Shown here: positions 53,891-62,536 of the stretch, in pieces | Position numbering within the stretch: the first letter of the stretch is position 1 | Layout of the letters: each line of letters begins with the position of its first letter | Assembly: GCA_016713625.1 (NCBI GenBank) | Contig: JADJOT010000003.1 | Coordinates: 62,001-126,000 of the forward strand | Length of the DNA: 64,000 nucleotides | Source: Candidatus Accumulibacter affinis | Lineage (GTDB): Bacteria; Pseudomonadota; Gammaproteobacteria; Burkholderiales; Rhodocyclaceae | Direction of reading: 5' to 3' | The notes under the pieces: generated by a model | Databases searched by the model: none | The model's input: only the letters and a program-made list of their open reading frames with translations | Told to the model about the DNA's origin: nothing | Position numbers and translations under genes: made by a program

Positions 53891-56044
53891 TCAGGCCTCG
53901 GAGGAAAGTTGACTTGCGCGTCGCCTGGGCGTCGGCAAGGAAGCCAGAGGCAACAGGATGCTGACCTCGGCGCCAAGCGGCTGACGGTTGTTGATGCGGA
54001 TACGGCCGTGATGCTCGTCGACGATTTTCTTGACAATCGCCAGGCCCAGGCCGGTCCCGCGCACCTTGGTGGTGACGTAAGGTTCGAAGACACGGGCAAT
54101 GATTTCGGGCGGGAAGCCTGGTCCCAGATCGCTAATCACCATTTCGGCCATGCCTTCGCTAAGGCGTGTGCTGATTGCGATAGACGGAGAATCCACCGCC
54201 TCCTGCGCGTCTTCGGCGTTACGCAGGAGATTGTGGATAATCTGCCGTAGCTGCGTGGTATCTCCCCACACCAGCGGCAGGTTGGCAGTCAGCCGAGGCT
54301 CGATGGTCGCCTGCGAGGTCTCATACAAGCCCAGCACTTCGCGGACCAGGGCGTTGAGGTCCACGGCGGCCAACTCCGGCGCAGGCATGCGTGCGTAGTC
54401 GCTGAAATCATTGACCATCCGCTTCATCGCCTGCACCTGCGTGATGATGGTCTGCGTCGAGCGAGCGAGCATCTCGGCATCGATGCCACTGAGTCGGCCG
54501 GTCAGCTTCATTTGCAGGCGTTCGGCGGATAACTGAATCGGCGTCAGGGGATTCTTGATTTCGTGCGCCAGACGTCGCGCCACTTCACCCCACGCGGCAC
54601 TGCGCTGGGCAGCGATGAGTCGCGTCACATCGTCGAAGACGACCACATAACCGCCATGCGAGCCCGCCGGCAACTGCGTCCCGCGCAGCAACAGTATCTG
54701 TGGCAAGCCTCCGGGGTGATCCAGCTCGATCTGCTTTTGCCATTCCGTCGATTCGTGTTCTCCAAAAGCATCACGGATGGCTTGGCCGATCACTTGCTGG
54801 CGTGGCCAGACCGCCACTACCTCACCGAGCAGGCCGGCAAAGTCATCGGCAAGAATAGTGAGGGCGCCTTCATTCACGGTGCGCAAGGCGAAACGGTGAT
54901 CGAAAACCAGCACCCCGGCAGACAGGTTGGCGAGAATCGATTCGAGGTAGGCACGCGCTGCCTCGAGTTCGGCGCGGTGACGCTCGTTGTCGCGGCGTGC
55001 TTCGTCGAGCTGGCTGGTCATCTGCTTGAACGAGCGCGTCAGGACACCCAGCTCATCCCCGCTGTAGACCGCCTGGCGGGGCGTGTAATCGCCAGCCGCC
55101 ACCGCCTGTGTTCCCTCAGCAAGAATCGACAGCGGTGCCGACAAGCGACGAGCCAGCACGAAAGCCAGAGCGATGGCCGTGAATAGGGCGAGCAGGACGG
55201 TCAAAGTCAAGGTCATGGCATAGATACGGGTCAGCCCTTCGCGGCCCAGAGAAAGTTCCTGGTAGTCTGCGTACACCGTCTGCACGCTGTCCGCATTGAG
55301 TGCGAGGCTGCCAGGTACCGGCTCGGTGAGCTGCAGGATGCGCGTCTCAACGCCCAGACCCTGCGGTGCAACCGTCACCAGAACGTGCAGGGTGAGGTCT
55401 TTGTCGCCGCTGCTTTCGATGACCGCGTACCTGCGCTCACTGCGCGCCCGGCGCAATTGCTCTGCGGTCGGCTTGGTCGGCAGCAAGGTCGTCAGTTCGC
55501 TGGTAGCCGTCGCCAACAAATCGCCACTGGTCGAGAAGAGCGCTGCGGACTGGACGCCATTCTGCTCCCGCAAACGATTGAGTTCGAGGCGCCGTTGCGC
55601 TTCGGAGCGTTCAGCGAGTTCGATGGACATGATCTGCGCCTTGGTGGCGAGATCCTCGAGCAGCGAATCGAGCGCACTACGTCCCAGATTCAGCCCCGCC
55701 TCCAGCGCCTTCTCGACACGGACGTCGAACCAGGTTTCTATGCTCTTGGTGACGAACTGTACCGATACGGCGTAGATCAGAACCCCTGGCAAAACTGCCA
55801 TCAGGCCAAACATCAGCACCAGACGCAGCTTGAGACGCGAGCCAAAAACCTGCGCTCGATGTTCTCGCCAGAGGGCGTGTAATTGCCAGGCAATCAGCGC
55901 CAGCAGAGACAGCGCGACAATCGCGTTGAGTGCCAGCAGCCACGGGTAGTGACGAGCAAAGAGGGCGGTATTGGCGCTGGCCGAGGCGAGCAGGAACAGC
56001 AGGATGCCGCCAAACGACGCCGCGGCGACAATCAAGCCCTTCAT
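53891..56044 (-). CDS. ntrY: Sensor histidine kinase NtrY
   Basis: The 717-residue protein has transmembrane helices near residues 5-30, 35-60, 75-95 and 280-305, framing a periplasmic sensor. HAMP (about 305-365), PAS (about 375-480), the dimerisation box WGEVARRLAHEIKNPLTPIQ with the phospho-His, and a GHKL domain (NLLRNAEDAQEA, DLGPGFPPE, GTGLGLAIVKK) follow. It starts in an ATGA overlap with the DUF4390 gene and pairs with NtrX. Confidence 0.94.
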   Translation of the reverse strand: MKGLIVAAASFGGILLFLLASASANTALFARHYPWLLALNAIVALSLLALIAWQLHALWREHRAQVFGSRLKLRLVLMFGLMAVLPGVLIYAVSVQFVTKSIETWFDVRVEKALEAGLNLGRSALDSLLEDLATKAQIMSIELAERSEAQRRLELNRLREQNGVQSAALFSTSGDLLATATSELTTLLPTKPTAEQLRRARSERRYAVIESSGDKDLTLHVLVTVAPQGLGVETRILQLTEPVPGSLALNADSVQTVYADYQELSLGREGLTRIYAMTLTLTVLLALFTAIALAFVLARRLSAPLSILAEGTQAVAAGDYTPRQAVYSGDELGVLTRSFKQMTSQLDEARRDNERHRAELEAARAYLESILANLSAGVLVFDHRFALRTVNEGALTILADDFAGLLGEVVAVWPRQQVIGQAIRDAFGEHESTEWQKQIELDHPGGLPQILLLRGTQLPAGSHGGYVVVFDDVTRLIAAQRSAAWGEVARRLAHEIKNPLTPIQLSAERLQMKLTGRLSGIDAEMLARSTQTIITQVQAMKRMVNDFSDYARMPAPELAAVDLNALVREVLGLYETSQATIEPRLTANLPLVWGDTTQLRQIIHNLLRNAEDAQEAVDSPSIAISTRLSEGMAEMVISDLGPGFPPEIIARVFEPYVTTKVRGTGLGLAIVKKIVDEHHGRIRINNRQPLGAEVSILLPLASLPTPRRRASQLSSEA

Positions 56045-56682
56045 CTGGCCTCAACCGGCGCAGCCGGTAACACCGACGTGGTGGTGAGTGCCGACGGAGA
56101 GGTCTCGACTGGTGTGAAGTTCCAGCGCGCCCAGTCCGAGGAGAGGTTCCAGTCTCTGTTAGCCAGCGCATTGACCTGAAAGGTCTTCGGCATTTGCGTC
56201 AGGTCGAGACGCATGCGCACGGCGGCAAGATAGGTCTGGTCGGGCCTGACCGAGCCCTTGTCCAGCACCTGCCAGTTGCGCAGACGCGACAGGATGCGCT
56301 GGGCATCGTCGAGGGAGGGAAAACTCTGGTGTAGAACACCGCTGGACAATCGATACTGGCGGGTCAACGCATGGTAGGAAAGCTGGAAGGTCTGACTGCG
56401 ACTGATCACCTGTTCATCCAGCCAATACCACCGCGAACGGCTCAGTTCGAAGTCGACGACGAAGTACAGGGTGACGCCCTTGGCAATCGCCTCGTCAAGC
56501 CGGGCATTGAGATTGATGTTGAAATCGGCGGATAGAGTGTAGCCGTCTTCGCCTGCTGAAAGGCTCGGGTTGCGCACGCTGATGTCGGCAGCCGGCGCGC
56601 GAGATGACGCGAACAGCAGCACCAGCGCAACGAGCAAGGAGCTAAACAGTCTTCCGTAGCAAGGCATAAAAGAATCCGTCAT
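56041..56682 (-). CDS. DUF4390 domain exported protein
   Basis: The 213-residue protein has a signal peptide (about residues 10-31, ending APAA) and a beta-rich DUF4390 domain (LYFVVDFELSRSRWYWLDEQ, LSYHALTRQYRLSSG). Function is unknown; the gene is conserved between rsmB and ntrY in Betaproteobacteria. The start at 56682 overlaps rsmB by 41 bases and has AGGAAG at good spacing; ATG 56667 is the alternative. It is translationally coupled to ntrY. Confidence 0.85.
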   Translation of the reverse strand: MTDSFMPCYGRLFSSLLVALVLLFASSRAPAADISVRNPSLSAGEDGYTLSADFNINLNARLDEAIAKGVTLYFVVDFELSRSRWYWLDEQVISRSQTFQLSYHALTRQYRLSSGVLHQSFPSLDDAQRILSRLRNWQVLDKGSVRPDQTYLAAVRMRLDLTQMPKTFQVNALANRDWNLSSDWARWNFTPVETSPSALTTTSVLPAAPVEAR

Positions 56683-57970
56683 GTTCTTCCTGGGGCAGGA
56701 GTCTTTCTTCGGCTAGCTGCCTGGCTGCCGGTTGGCGAACGAGAAAGGCATCAATCTGCGCGCCGTTCTCTTCCGGGAAAACCGAGCAGGTCGCGTAGAG
56801 CATCTTGCCGCCGGGTTTCACTAAGGGCCACAGCCTGTCAAGGATGGCCGCCTGCTGGCGTGCGAAGCTTCGGATATCACTCTCACGACGCAGGTACTTG
56901 ATGTCCGGGTGACGACGAACGACGCCCGAAGCAGAGCACGGCACATCTGCGAGAATGGCGTCGAAGGGCTGGCCATCCCACCACTGATCGGTGGCTCGAC
57001 AATCGGCTGCCCTGACCGTGGCCGACAAGCCAAGGCGGCGCAGGTTGTCTTCGACGCGCTGCGTTCGACTGCCGTCAATGTCGAGAGCCAGCAGGTCGAT
57101 GTCCGCGATTTCCAGCAAGTGCCCGCTCTTGCCACCTGGCGCAGCACACGCGTCGAGGATGCGCTGACCAGCTAGTGGCCCGAGGATTCGCGCGGCACGT
57201 TGGGCACCGGCATCCTGAATCGAGACGAGTCCGTCGGCGAAACCTGGCAGGGAATCGACACTGACGGGTTTATCGAGCATCAGTGCATCGCCGCCCACCG
57301 ACCGGGCGGCCAAACCCACTTCTTGCAGGCGTGCCATATAGTCGGCCAGCTTGACGCGGCGCCGATTCACGCGCAGCGTCATCGGCGGCTGGCTATTGCC
57401 GACCGCGACAATTTCCTGCCAGCACTCCGGATAAGCACGCCGCAAACGGGACAGCCACCAACGTGGGTGCTGTTGCGCTACCTCGTCGTCAGCGGCCATG
57501 GCCACCTGCAAGGCATCGCGCTGGCGCAGATAATTGCGCAGGACGCCATTGACCAGTCCCTTGAAGGCTCCGCTGGCGAGTTCGCCAGCTGCCGCCACTG
57601 CCTGATCGACAACCATGTAGGCAGATTCGGGACGAGTCTGCAAGCGGTATAGCGCTGCGCGCAGAAGCGCTTCGACCTCGGCGTGCGGCAAGGCTCTTTC
57701 CAGCAGGCGTGCAAGAATGAACTCGCCGCTGCCATAGCGCCGCAAGGTGCCGTAAGCGAGATCCTGTGCGGCGGCGCGGGCCGCCGCTGGCGCCTCGCTC
57801 AGGGCGGTCAGCGCCTGCGTCAGACTTTGTCCAGCCTGCACCAGAGCAATCACCCGTGCTGCCAGCAACAGACTCTGGGCCAGGGAGTCCGGCGCCAGAG
57901 CGCATGGCGCGGGCGGGCTTGCGCTTCGGGACGCAGCATGCGTCGGGGAAACGGCCTTGCGCACGCGCAT
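56642..57970 (-). CDS. rsmB: 16S rRNA m5C967 methyltransferase RsmB
   Basis: This protein of about 442 residues has an N-terminal NusB-like RNA-binding domain (about 45-170). The SAM-dependent methyltransferase domain has ACAAPGGKSGHLLEI, DIDLLALDIDGSRTQRV, FDAILADVPCSASGVVRRHP with the catalytic PC motif, and YATCSVFPEEN with the second Cys. The N-terminal 40 residues are Ser/Pro/Ala-rich and variable. A TTG at 58006 would add 12 residues. It heads the rsmB-DUF4390-ntrYX-trkAH group. Confidence 0.94.
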   Translation of the reverse strand: MRVRKAVSPTHAASRSASPPAPCALAPDSLAQSLLLAARVIALVQAGQSLTQALTALSEAPAAARAAAQDLAYGTLRRYGSGEFILARLLERALPHAEVEALLRAALYRLQTRPESAYMVVDQAVAAAGELASGAFKGLVNGVLRNYLRQRDALQVAMAADDEVAQQHPRWWLSRLRRAYPECWQEIVAVGNSQPPMTLRVNRRRVKLADYMARLQEVGLAARSVGGDALMLDKPVSVDSLPGFADGLVSIQDAGAQRAARILGPLAGQRILDACAAPGGKSGHLLEIADIDLLALDIDGSRTQRVEDNLRRLGLSATVRAADCRATDQWWDGQPFDAILADVPCSASGVVRRHPDIKYLRRESDIRSFARQQAAILDRLWPLVKPGGKMLYATCSVFPEENGAQIDAFLVRQPAARQLAEERLLPQEEHDGFFYALLRKTV

Positions 57971-58096
57971 CGCACGCGACGATGGTGAAGAAGAGGAAGA
58001 AGACAAGGCCGGGATTCGCTGCTCGATTACGGTCCGGCGAGTTTAGCACGATGCCCGGCGATGGCGGGATCATCGCGGGAGGGCGATAATGTACGC

Positions 58097-58996
58097 ATGG
58101 CTGTGACCTCATTGAAATCCTACGCATGGTTGTCGATTGCCGCAGCACTGGCAACGATCGCCTTGAAGGGCGCTGCCTGGCTGCTCACGGGCTCCGTCGG
58201 GCTACTCTCCGACGCTCTCGAATCAGTCGTCAATCTGGCTGGTGCGGCGATGGCGCTGGCCATGCTGGCGGTGGCTGAACGGCCAGCCGACAAGGGGCAT
58301 TCCTTTGGCCACGGCAAGGCCGAGTACTTTTCGAGCGGCTTCGAAGGACTGCTGATCCTGTTCGCCGCCGCGGCCATCGGCATTGCTGCAATCCAGCGTC
58401 TACTCTCACCGCAGGAACTCGAGCAGATCGGGCTGGGCCTGATCGTGTCGGTGCTCGCCTCGCTGATCAATCTTGTGGTCGGACGGATACTGTTGCTCGC
58501 CGGTCGCCGACATCGCTCAATCACTCTTGAAGCCGATGCCCAGCACTTGCTGACCGATGTCTGGACTTCGGCGGGGGTGATCCTTGGCGTCGCCGGCGTT
58601 GCCCTTACTGGCTGGTTATGGCTGGACCCGTTGCTGGCCTTGCTGGTGGCCAGCAACATCGTATGGACCGCCTGGCGTCTCCTGCAACGCTCTACCGCAG
58701 GCCTGATGGATGGCAGCCTGCCAGCGGAGCAGCACGCGCAGGTGCTTGCCATTCTGGGACGTTATCGGGCGCTCGGTATCGACTTCCATGCCTTGCGCAC
58801 GCGCCAGTCGGGTGCGCACAGCTTCATTTCGCTGCACGTCCTGGTCCCGGGCGCGTGGACCATCACGCACGGGCATCAAATGGTCGAGGATCTCGAACGT
58901 GAGATCCGTCAGGCTTTACCGGGCACATCGGTATTGACGCATCTCGAACCTCTGGACGACCCAGCGGCGCAGGACGATGTCGGCCTTGACCGCTAA
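58097..58996 (+). CDS. Cation diffusion facilitator (CDF) family transporter
   Basis: The 299-residue protein has six transmembrane helices. Metal ligands are visible in TM2 (LLSDALES) and TM5 (DAQHLLTDVWTS, an HxxxD pair), with the histidine-containing motif KGHSFGHGKAEYF between TM2 and TM3. A cytoplasmic C-terminal domain (about 210-290) follows. It exports divalent metals such as Zn, Fe or Mn by proton exchange. ATG 58097 is preferred over an upstream start at 58061 because it begins the family N-terminus. It overlaps the S1/P1 nuclease gene by 20 bases. Confidence 0.88.
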   Translation: MAVTSLKSYAWLSIAAALATIALKGAAWLLTGSVGLLSDALESVVNLAGAAMALAMLAVAERPADKGHSFGHGKAEYFSSGFEGLLILFAAAAIGIAAIQRLLSPQELEQIGLGLIVSVLASLINLVVGRILLLAGRRHRSITLEADAQHLLTDVWTSAGVILGVAGVALTGWLWLDPLLALLVASNIVWTAWRLLQRSTAGLMDGSLPAEQHAQVLAILGRYRALGIDFHALRTRQSGAHSFISLHVLVPGAWTITHGHQMVEDLEREIRQALPGTSVLTHLEPLDDPAAQDDVGLDR

Positions 58997-59930
58997 GCCG
59001 GCGATCATCCCGGCAGCTCTGACGTGGCTGTGTAGAGTGCTCCTGCTGCTGGTCCTGACGACCTCGCCGGCAATGGCCTGGAACTCGGCCGGACATCGGA
59101 TCGTCGCGATGATTGCCTGGGAACGTCTGGACAAGCCTGGCAGACAGGCGGTCACGGCTATCCTGCGGCAGCACCCGGACTACGATCTCTGGCAGCTACA
59201 CGCCAAGGGCGCCGATCCCGACCTTACTGCCTTTGTCGAGGCCGCCACCTGGCCCGATGACATTCGCCAGGACAAACGCTTCTACACTGCCGACATCGAT
59301 GCGCCGACGCCGACCCTGGACGGCTTTCCGGATATGGAACGGCGACTGACCTGGCACTACGTAGATCGTCCCGTGGGTCCTGCGCGAAACCGCCTGCCGT
59401 CGCCAGGAGTGATCGACCGCCAACTGCCGGCACTCATGCGAGTGCTCGGTAATCGGCGAGCAACGCCCAGTGAGCGAGCCTATGCGCTGCCCTGGCTGAT
59501 TCACCTCATCGGTGATGCGCATCAACCCTTGCACACCGCAAGCCGTTATGCGGTCGACGGACAAAGTGACAACGGTGGGAACCGCGTGATGATCATCAAC
59601 CCTTTTCACACGCGCTACCCATCGATGAGTCTGCACCGGTACTGGGACGATTTGCCTGGACCACCCTGGCTGCGCGGCAGCCGGGTGGAAGAGACCGCCG
59701 CGCTGCTGGCCAGACGCTACGCGGCACCGAACCCAATCGGAACGGCGGAGCTGTGGCTGGACGAAAGCTGGCAGATTGCCCGCCTGGCCGCCTATCCCGC
59801 GGGGGACGAGGAGCCAACCACCATCAGCGCCGAGTTTCACGCGCGGAGCCGGGAAATCGCCAGTCGGCGACTTGCCGAGGCGGGCTATCGCCTTGCCGAT
59901 ACTCTGCGGCAGATATTGCGGGAGGACTAG
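58977..59930 (+). CDS. S1/P1 nuclease family protein, secreted
   Basis: The 317-residue protein has a signal peptide (about 1-34) whose cleavage after AMA leaves Trp as the mature first residue. That Trp is a zinc ligand in this family: AMA/WNSAGHRIVAMIA. Other trinuclear-zinc motifs are WPDDIR, TWHYVD, HLIGDAHQPLHTAS and the following GGNRVMI. It degrades single-stranded DNA and RNA in the periplasm or outside, perhaps for phosphate recovery. It overlaps the CDF transporter gene, which may relate to zinc supply (speculation). Confidence 0.9.
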   Translation: MSALTAKPAIIPAALTWLCRVLLLLVLTTSPAMAWNSAGHRIVAMIAWERLDKPGRQAVTAILRQHPDYDLWQLHAKGADPDLTAFVEAATWPDDIRQDKRFYTADIDAPTPTLDGFPDMERRLTWHYVDRPVGPARNRLPSPGVIDRQLPALMRVLGNRRATPSERAYALPWLIHLIGDAHQPLHTASRYAVDGQSDNGGNRVMIINPFHTRYPSMSLHRYWDDLPGPPWLRGSRVEETAALLARRYAAPNPIGTAELWLDESWQIARLAAYPAGDEEPTTISAEFHARSREIASRRLAEAGYRLADTLRQILRED

Positions 59931-59978
59931 GCGACCACGCCAGGCAGGAAAGGTCCGCTACGGCCGGGCGGTGGGAGA

Positions 59979-59994
59979 TGTTCCACGTGAAACG
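59979..59994. other. parS-like centromere site
   Basis: TGTTCCACGTGAAACG differs from the canonical TGTTTCACGTGAAACA at two positions, one of which is degenerate in the wider consensus. It lies in the 79-base gap between the S1/P1 nuclease and htpX. The core CCACGT-GAA-ACGTGG is also a perfect inverted repeat. parS sites recruit ParB and cluster near chromosome origins. Confidence 0.6.
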
Positions 59995-60009
59995 TGGCCG
60001 TCACCGATC

Positions 60010-60858
60010 TCAGCCGCGAGCCATGCCGCGCAGGCGTGCGACACGCTCGGCAGTAGGCGGATGGGTACTGAACAGACCGGCAATGCCGCCGCCTGACAGC
60101 GGGTTCATGATCATCATCTGGCCAGTTTCCGGGTGCGCCTCGGCAGGCGCCATCGGGATTCCTCGAGCGTAGGCTTCGATTTTCCCCAGGGCGTCGGCAA
60201 GCGCGTTGGGGTCTCCGCAGATCTCGGCCCCCCCCCGATCGGCTTCGAACTCGCGTGCCCGCGAAATTGCCATCTGGATCAGGGAAGCCGCCAGCGGCGC
60301 GAGCAGTGCAACCAGGATGCCTGCCAGCGGATTGCTTGGGCGCCCTTCCGAATCACGCCCGCCGAAAAAAACCGCAAAGTTGGCCAGAGCGGAAATGGCA
60401 CCCGCCATCGTCGCTGAAATCGTCGAAATCAGAATATCACGGTGACGGACATGCGCCAGTTCATGCGCCATCACGCCGCGGATCTCGCGCGCCGACAACA
60501 GCTGCAGAATGCCTGTCGTCGCCGCAACCGCAGCATTGTCCGGGTTGCGGCCGGTGGCGAAGGCGTTGGGCTGCGCCTCGTCGATCAGGTAGACCTTGGG
60601 CATCGGTAGCCCTGCGCGCTGGGCAAGCTCCCGGACCATACCGTAGAACTGCGGCGCCGAGCTCTCGTCGACCGCACGCGCGTTGTACATCTTGAGTACC
60701 ATCTTGTCCGAAAACCAGTAGGCAAAGAAATTCATTGCACCGCCAAAGAGCAGCGCCAGAAGCATTCCCGATTTGCCGCCGATGAGCGCGCCGATCGCGC
60801 CGAACAGGGCCACAATGGCAGCCATCAGGATCGAAGTCTTCAGCCAGTTGCTAAGCAT
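60010..60858 (-). CDS. htpX: Membrane zinc metalloprotease HtpX
   Basis: The 282-residue M48B protease has an N-terminal pair of transmembrane helices (about 8-28 and 33-53), the zinc site MAHELAHVRH (HExxH), two further membrane segments, and the third ligand in FEADRGGAE. It degrades misfolded inner-membrane proteins. The start at ATG 60858 has GGAGGG at eight bases; a TTG two codons earlier is weaker. It is upstream of nothing on its strand until the nuclease convergent end. Confidence 0.95.
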   Translation of the reverse strand: MLSNWLKTSILMAAIVALFGAIGALIGGKSGMLLALLFGGAMNFFAYWFSDKMVLKMYNARAVDESSAPQFYGMVRELAQRAGLPMPKVYLIDEAQPNAFATGRNPDNAAVAATTGILQLLSAREIRGVMAHELAHVRHRDILISTISATMAGAISALANFAVFFGGRDSEGRPSNPLAGILVALLAPLAASLIQMAISRAREFEADRGGAEICGDPNALADALGKIEAYARGIPMAPAEAHPETGQMMIMNPLSGGGIAGLFSTHPPTAERVARLRGMARG

Positions 60859-60899
60859 TGCCAAGCCCTCCGTGGAGAAAAGTGAAAACCCAACACCGC

Positions 60900-61850
60900 C
60901 TAAATGCTGCCGCCATCGTTATTTTCAAGCACCACCCCCGCGCAGCAGGAACCTTGGGAGACAGGTGTGCCAAGCAGGAACTGCGCTGCAGACAGACGCC
61001 TGCCGCCGGCTCTCTGCAATTCCATCAAGCGCAATGCTCCTGCACCACAGGCCACTACGATGCCAGTACGTTCCACCGCAAGAATCACCCCCGGCAGGCC
61101 CGCACCGCCAACCGCTTCGGCAGACCACACCTTGAGCAAGCTTCCTGCGAGAGTGCAGCTGGCTCCGGGGAAAGGGTTGAAGGCGCGCACCTGCCGTTCG
61201 AGCTGCTCCGCCGACAGGCGCCAGTCGAGCGCAGCCTCCGCCTTGCTGACTTTCGCGGCGTAGCTAATTCCTGCGTCGGTCTGCGGCCGCGCCACCAGGG
61301 GCAGCCGCGCCAGCACCTCGACAATCAATCTGGCTCCTTGCTCCGCCAACCGGTCGTGCAGCGAAGCCGCCGTATCGTCGCGCCGGATCGGCTGGCTTGC
61401 CGACAGCAATATCGGTCCGCTATCGAGCCCGGCATCCATCTGCATGATGCACACACCGGTTTCCGTATCACCGGCGAGGATTGCCCGCTGCACCGGTGCC
61501 GCACCGCGCCAGCGCGGCAGTAGCGAGGCGTGGATGTTGATGCAGCCGAAACGCGGCATATCGAGCACGGCCTGCGGCAATATCAGGCCATAAGCGGCCA
61601 CCACTATCGCCTCGGCAGCGGCAAGCCGTACCCGCTCCTGCGCTGCGGCATCTCGCAAGGTAGTCGGTTGTAGTACTTCGATCCCGACTGCCTCGGCCAA
61701 CTGCTTTACCGGCGAGGCGTGCAGCGCCAGTCCTCTCCCGGAAGCTCGATCAGGCTGCGTCAATACCAGGACCACCTGATGCCCGGCAGCGATGATCGCC
61801 CTCAGGGCGAGCCCGGCGAAGGCGGGGGTGCCGGCGAAGATGAGCCTCAT
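60900..61850 (-). CDS. fmt: Methionyl-tRNA formyltransferase
   Basis: The 316-residue enzyme formylates initiator Met-tRNA with 10-formyl-THF. It begins MRLIFAGTPAFAGLALRAII; the formyl-THF site is in INIHASLLPRWRGAAPVQRA, and the C-terminal OB-like domain starts near 205. The ATG overlaps the def stop by 4 bases, the usual def-fmt operon. The longer open frame to 61964 is inside def and is not used. Confidence 0.96.
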   Translation of the reverse strand: MRLIFAGTPAFAGLALRAIIAAGHQVVLVLTQPDRASGRGLALHASPVKQLAEAVGIEVLQPTTLRDAAAQERVRLAAAEAIVVAAYGLILPQAVLDMPRFGCINIHASLLPRWRGAAPVQRAILAGDTETGVCIMQMDAGLDSGPILLSASQPIRRDDTAASLHDRLAEQGARLIVEVLARLPLVARPQTDAGISYAAKVSKAEAALDWRLSAEQLERQVRAFNPFPGASCTLAGSLLKVWSAEAVGGAGLPGVILAVERTGIVVACGAGALRLMELQRAGGRRLSAAQFLLGTPVSQGSCCAGVVLENNDGGSI

Positions 61851-62350
61851 GCCGTGATTCGCGCTTGCTTGGCGAGCTTGCTCTTGATGCGTACCTGCTT
61901 GAGCTGCGACAGGTGCTCGACAAAAACCCGTCCCTGCAGATGGTCGATCTCGTGCTGCAGGCACACCGCCAGCAAGCCCACCGCCTCCACGATCTGCTCC
62001 CGGCCATCGAGATCCTGGTAGCGAACCAGTACGTGCTCGGCGCGCTCAACCTTGTCGTAAATGCCAGGGACCGACAGGCATCCCTCCTCGCAGAGTTGTG
62101 CACCGTCCTGCTGAATGATCTCCGGATTGACCAGAATCAACAGTTGATCACGCGTTTCCGAGGCATCGATGACAATGAGTCGCTGGTGCACATCGACTTG
62201 TGTGGCAGCAAGGCCGATGCCGGGCGCCTCGTACATCGTCTCGGCCATGTCGCGCGCCAGGCGACGAACACTGTCGTCGAGCGCCTCAATACGGGTGGCC
62301 ACCCTTTTCAGGCGCGGGTCGGGAAAGCGAAGTATGGGTAGTAGAGACAT
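61847..62350 (-). CDS. def: Peptide deformylase
   Basis: The 167-residue metalloenzyme removes the N-formyl group from new proteins. All three motifs are present: GIGLAATQ, EGCLSVPG (metal Cys) and QHEIDHLQG (HExxH). ATG 62350 is the family start (MSLLPILRFPDPRL); the open frame upstream to 62845 is antisense to the LysM gene. It is coupled to fmt and divergent from the LysM-dprA pair. Confidence 0.97.
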   Translation of the reverse strand: MSLLPILRFPDPRLKRVATRIEALDDSVRRLARDMAETMYEAPGIGLAATQVDVHQRLIVIDASETRDQLLILVNPEIIQQDGAQLCEEGCLSVPGIYDKVERAEHVLVRYQDLDGREQIVEAVGLLAVCLQHEIDHLQGRVFVEHLSQLKQVRIKSKLAKQARITA

Positions 62351-62418
62351 AAAAAACTTGATCGAAGAAGTAACTACGTGCAAAATCCAGCGCACTGTCC
62401 TGATAATGCCGACGTCGT

Positions 62419-62434
62419 TGGCACGGCATGTGCG
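62419..62434 (+). promoter_or_regulatory. Possible sigma-54-type promoter of the LysM-dprA pair
   Basis: TGGCACG-GCAT-GTGCG has a perfect -24 element and the invariant GG/GC phase, but a weak -12 half (GTGCG). It is 103 bases upstream of the LysM ATG. A chance match is quite possible. Confidence 0.3.
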
Positions 62435-62536
62435 ATGACGTTGGCAGCAAAGCTGCCTAGTCGAGGTCTTGGGACAGAAATCTCGACCGGGAGTTCCCCA
62501 CCCCGCATGAGCGATTGCTCGTATGAGGATAACACG

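Noticed and set aside
59978..60172. Short frame starting MFHVKR at the parS-like site
   Set aside because: The first six codons are simply the translated parS-like sequence. The rest is antisense to htpX and has no similarity, so I treat the site as DNA signal, not a gene start.
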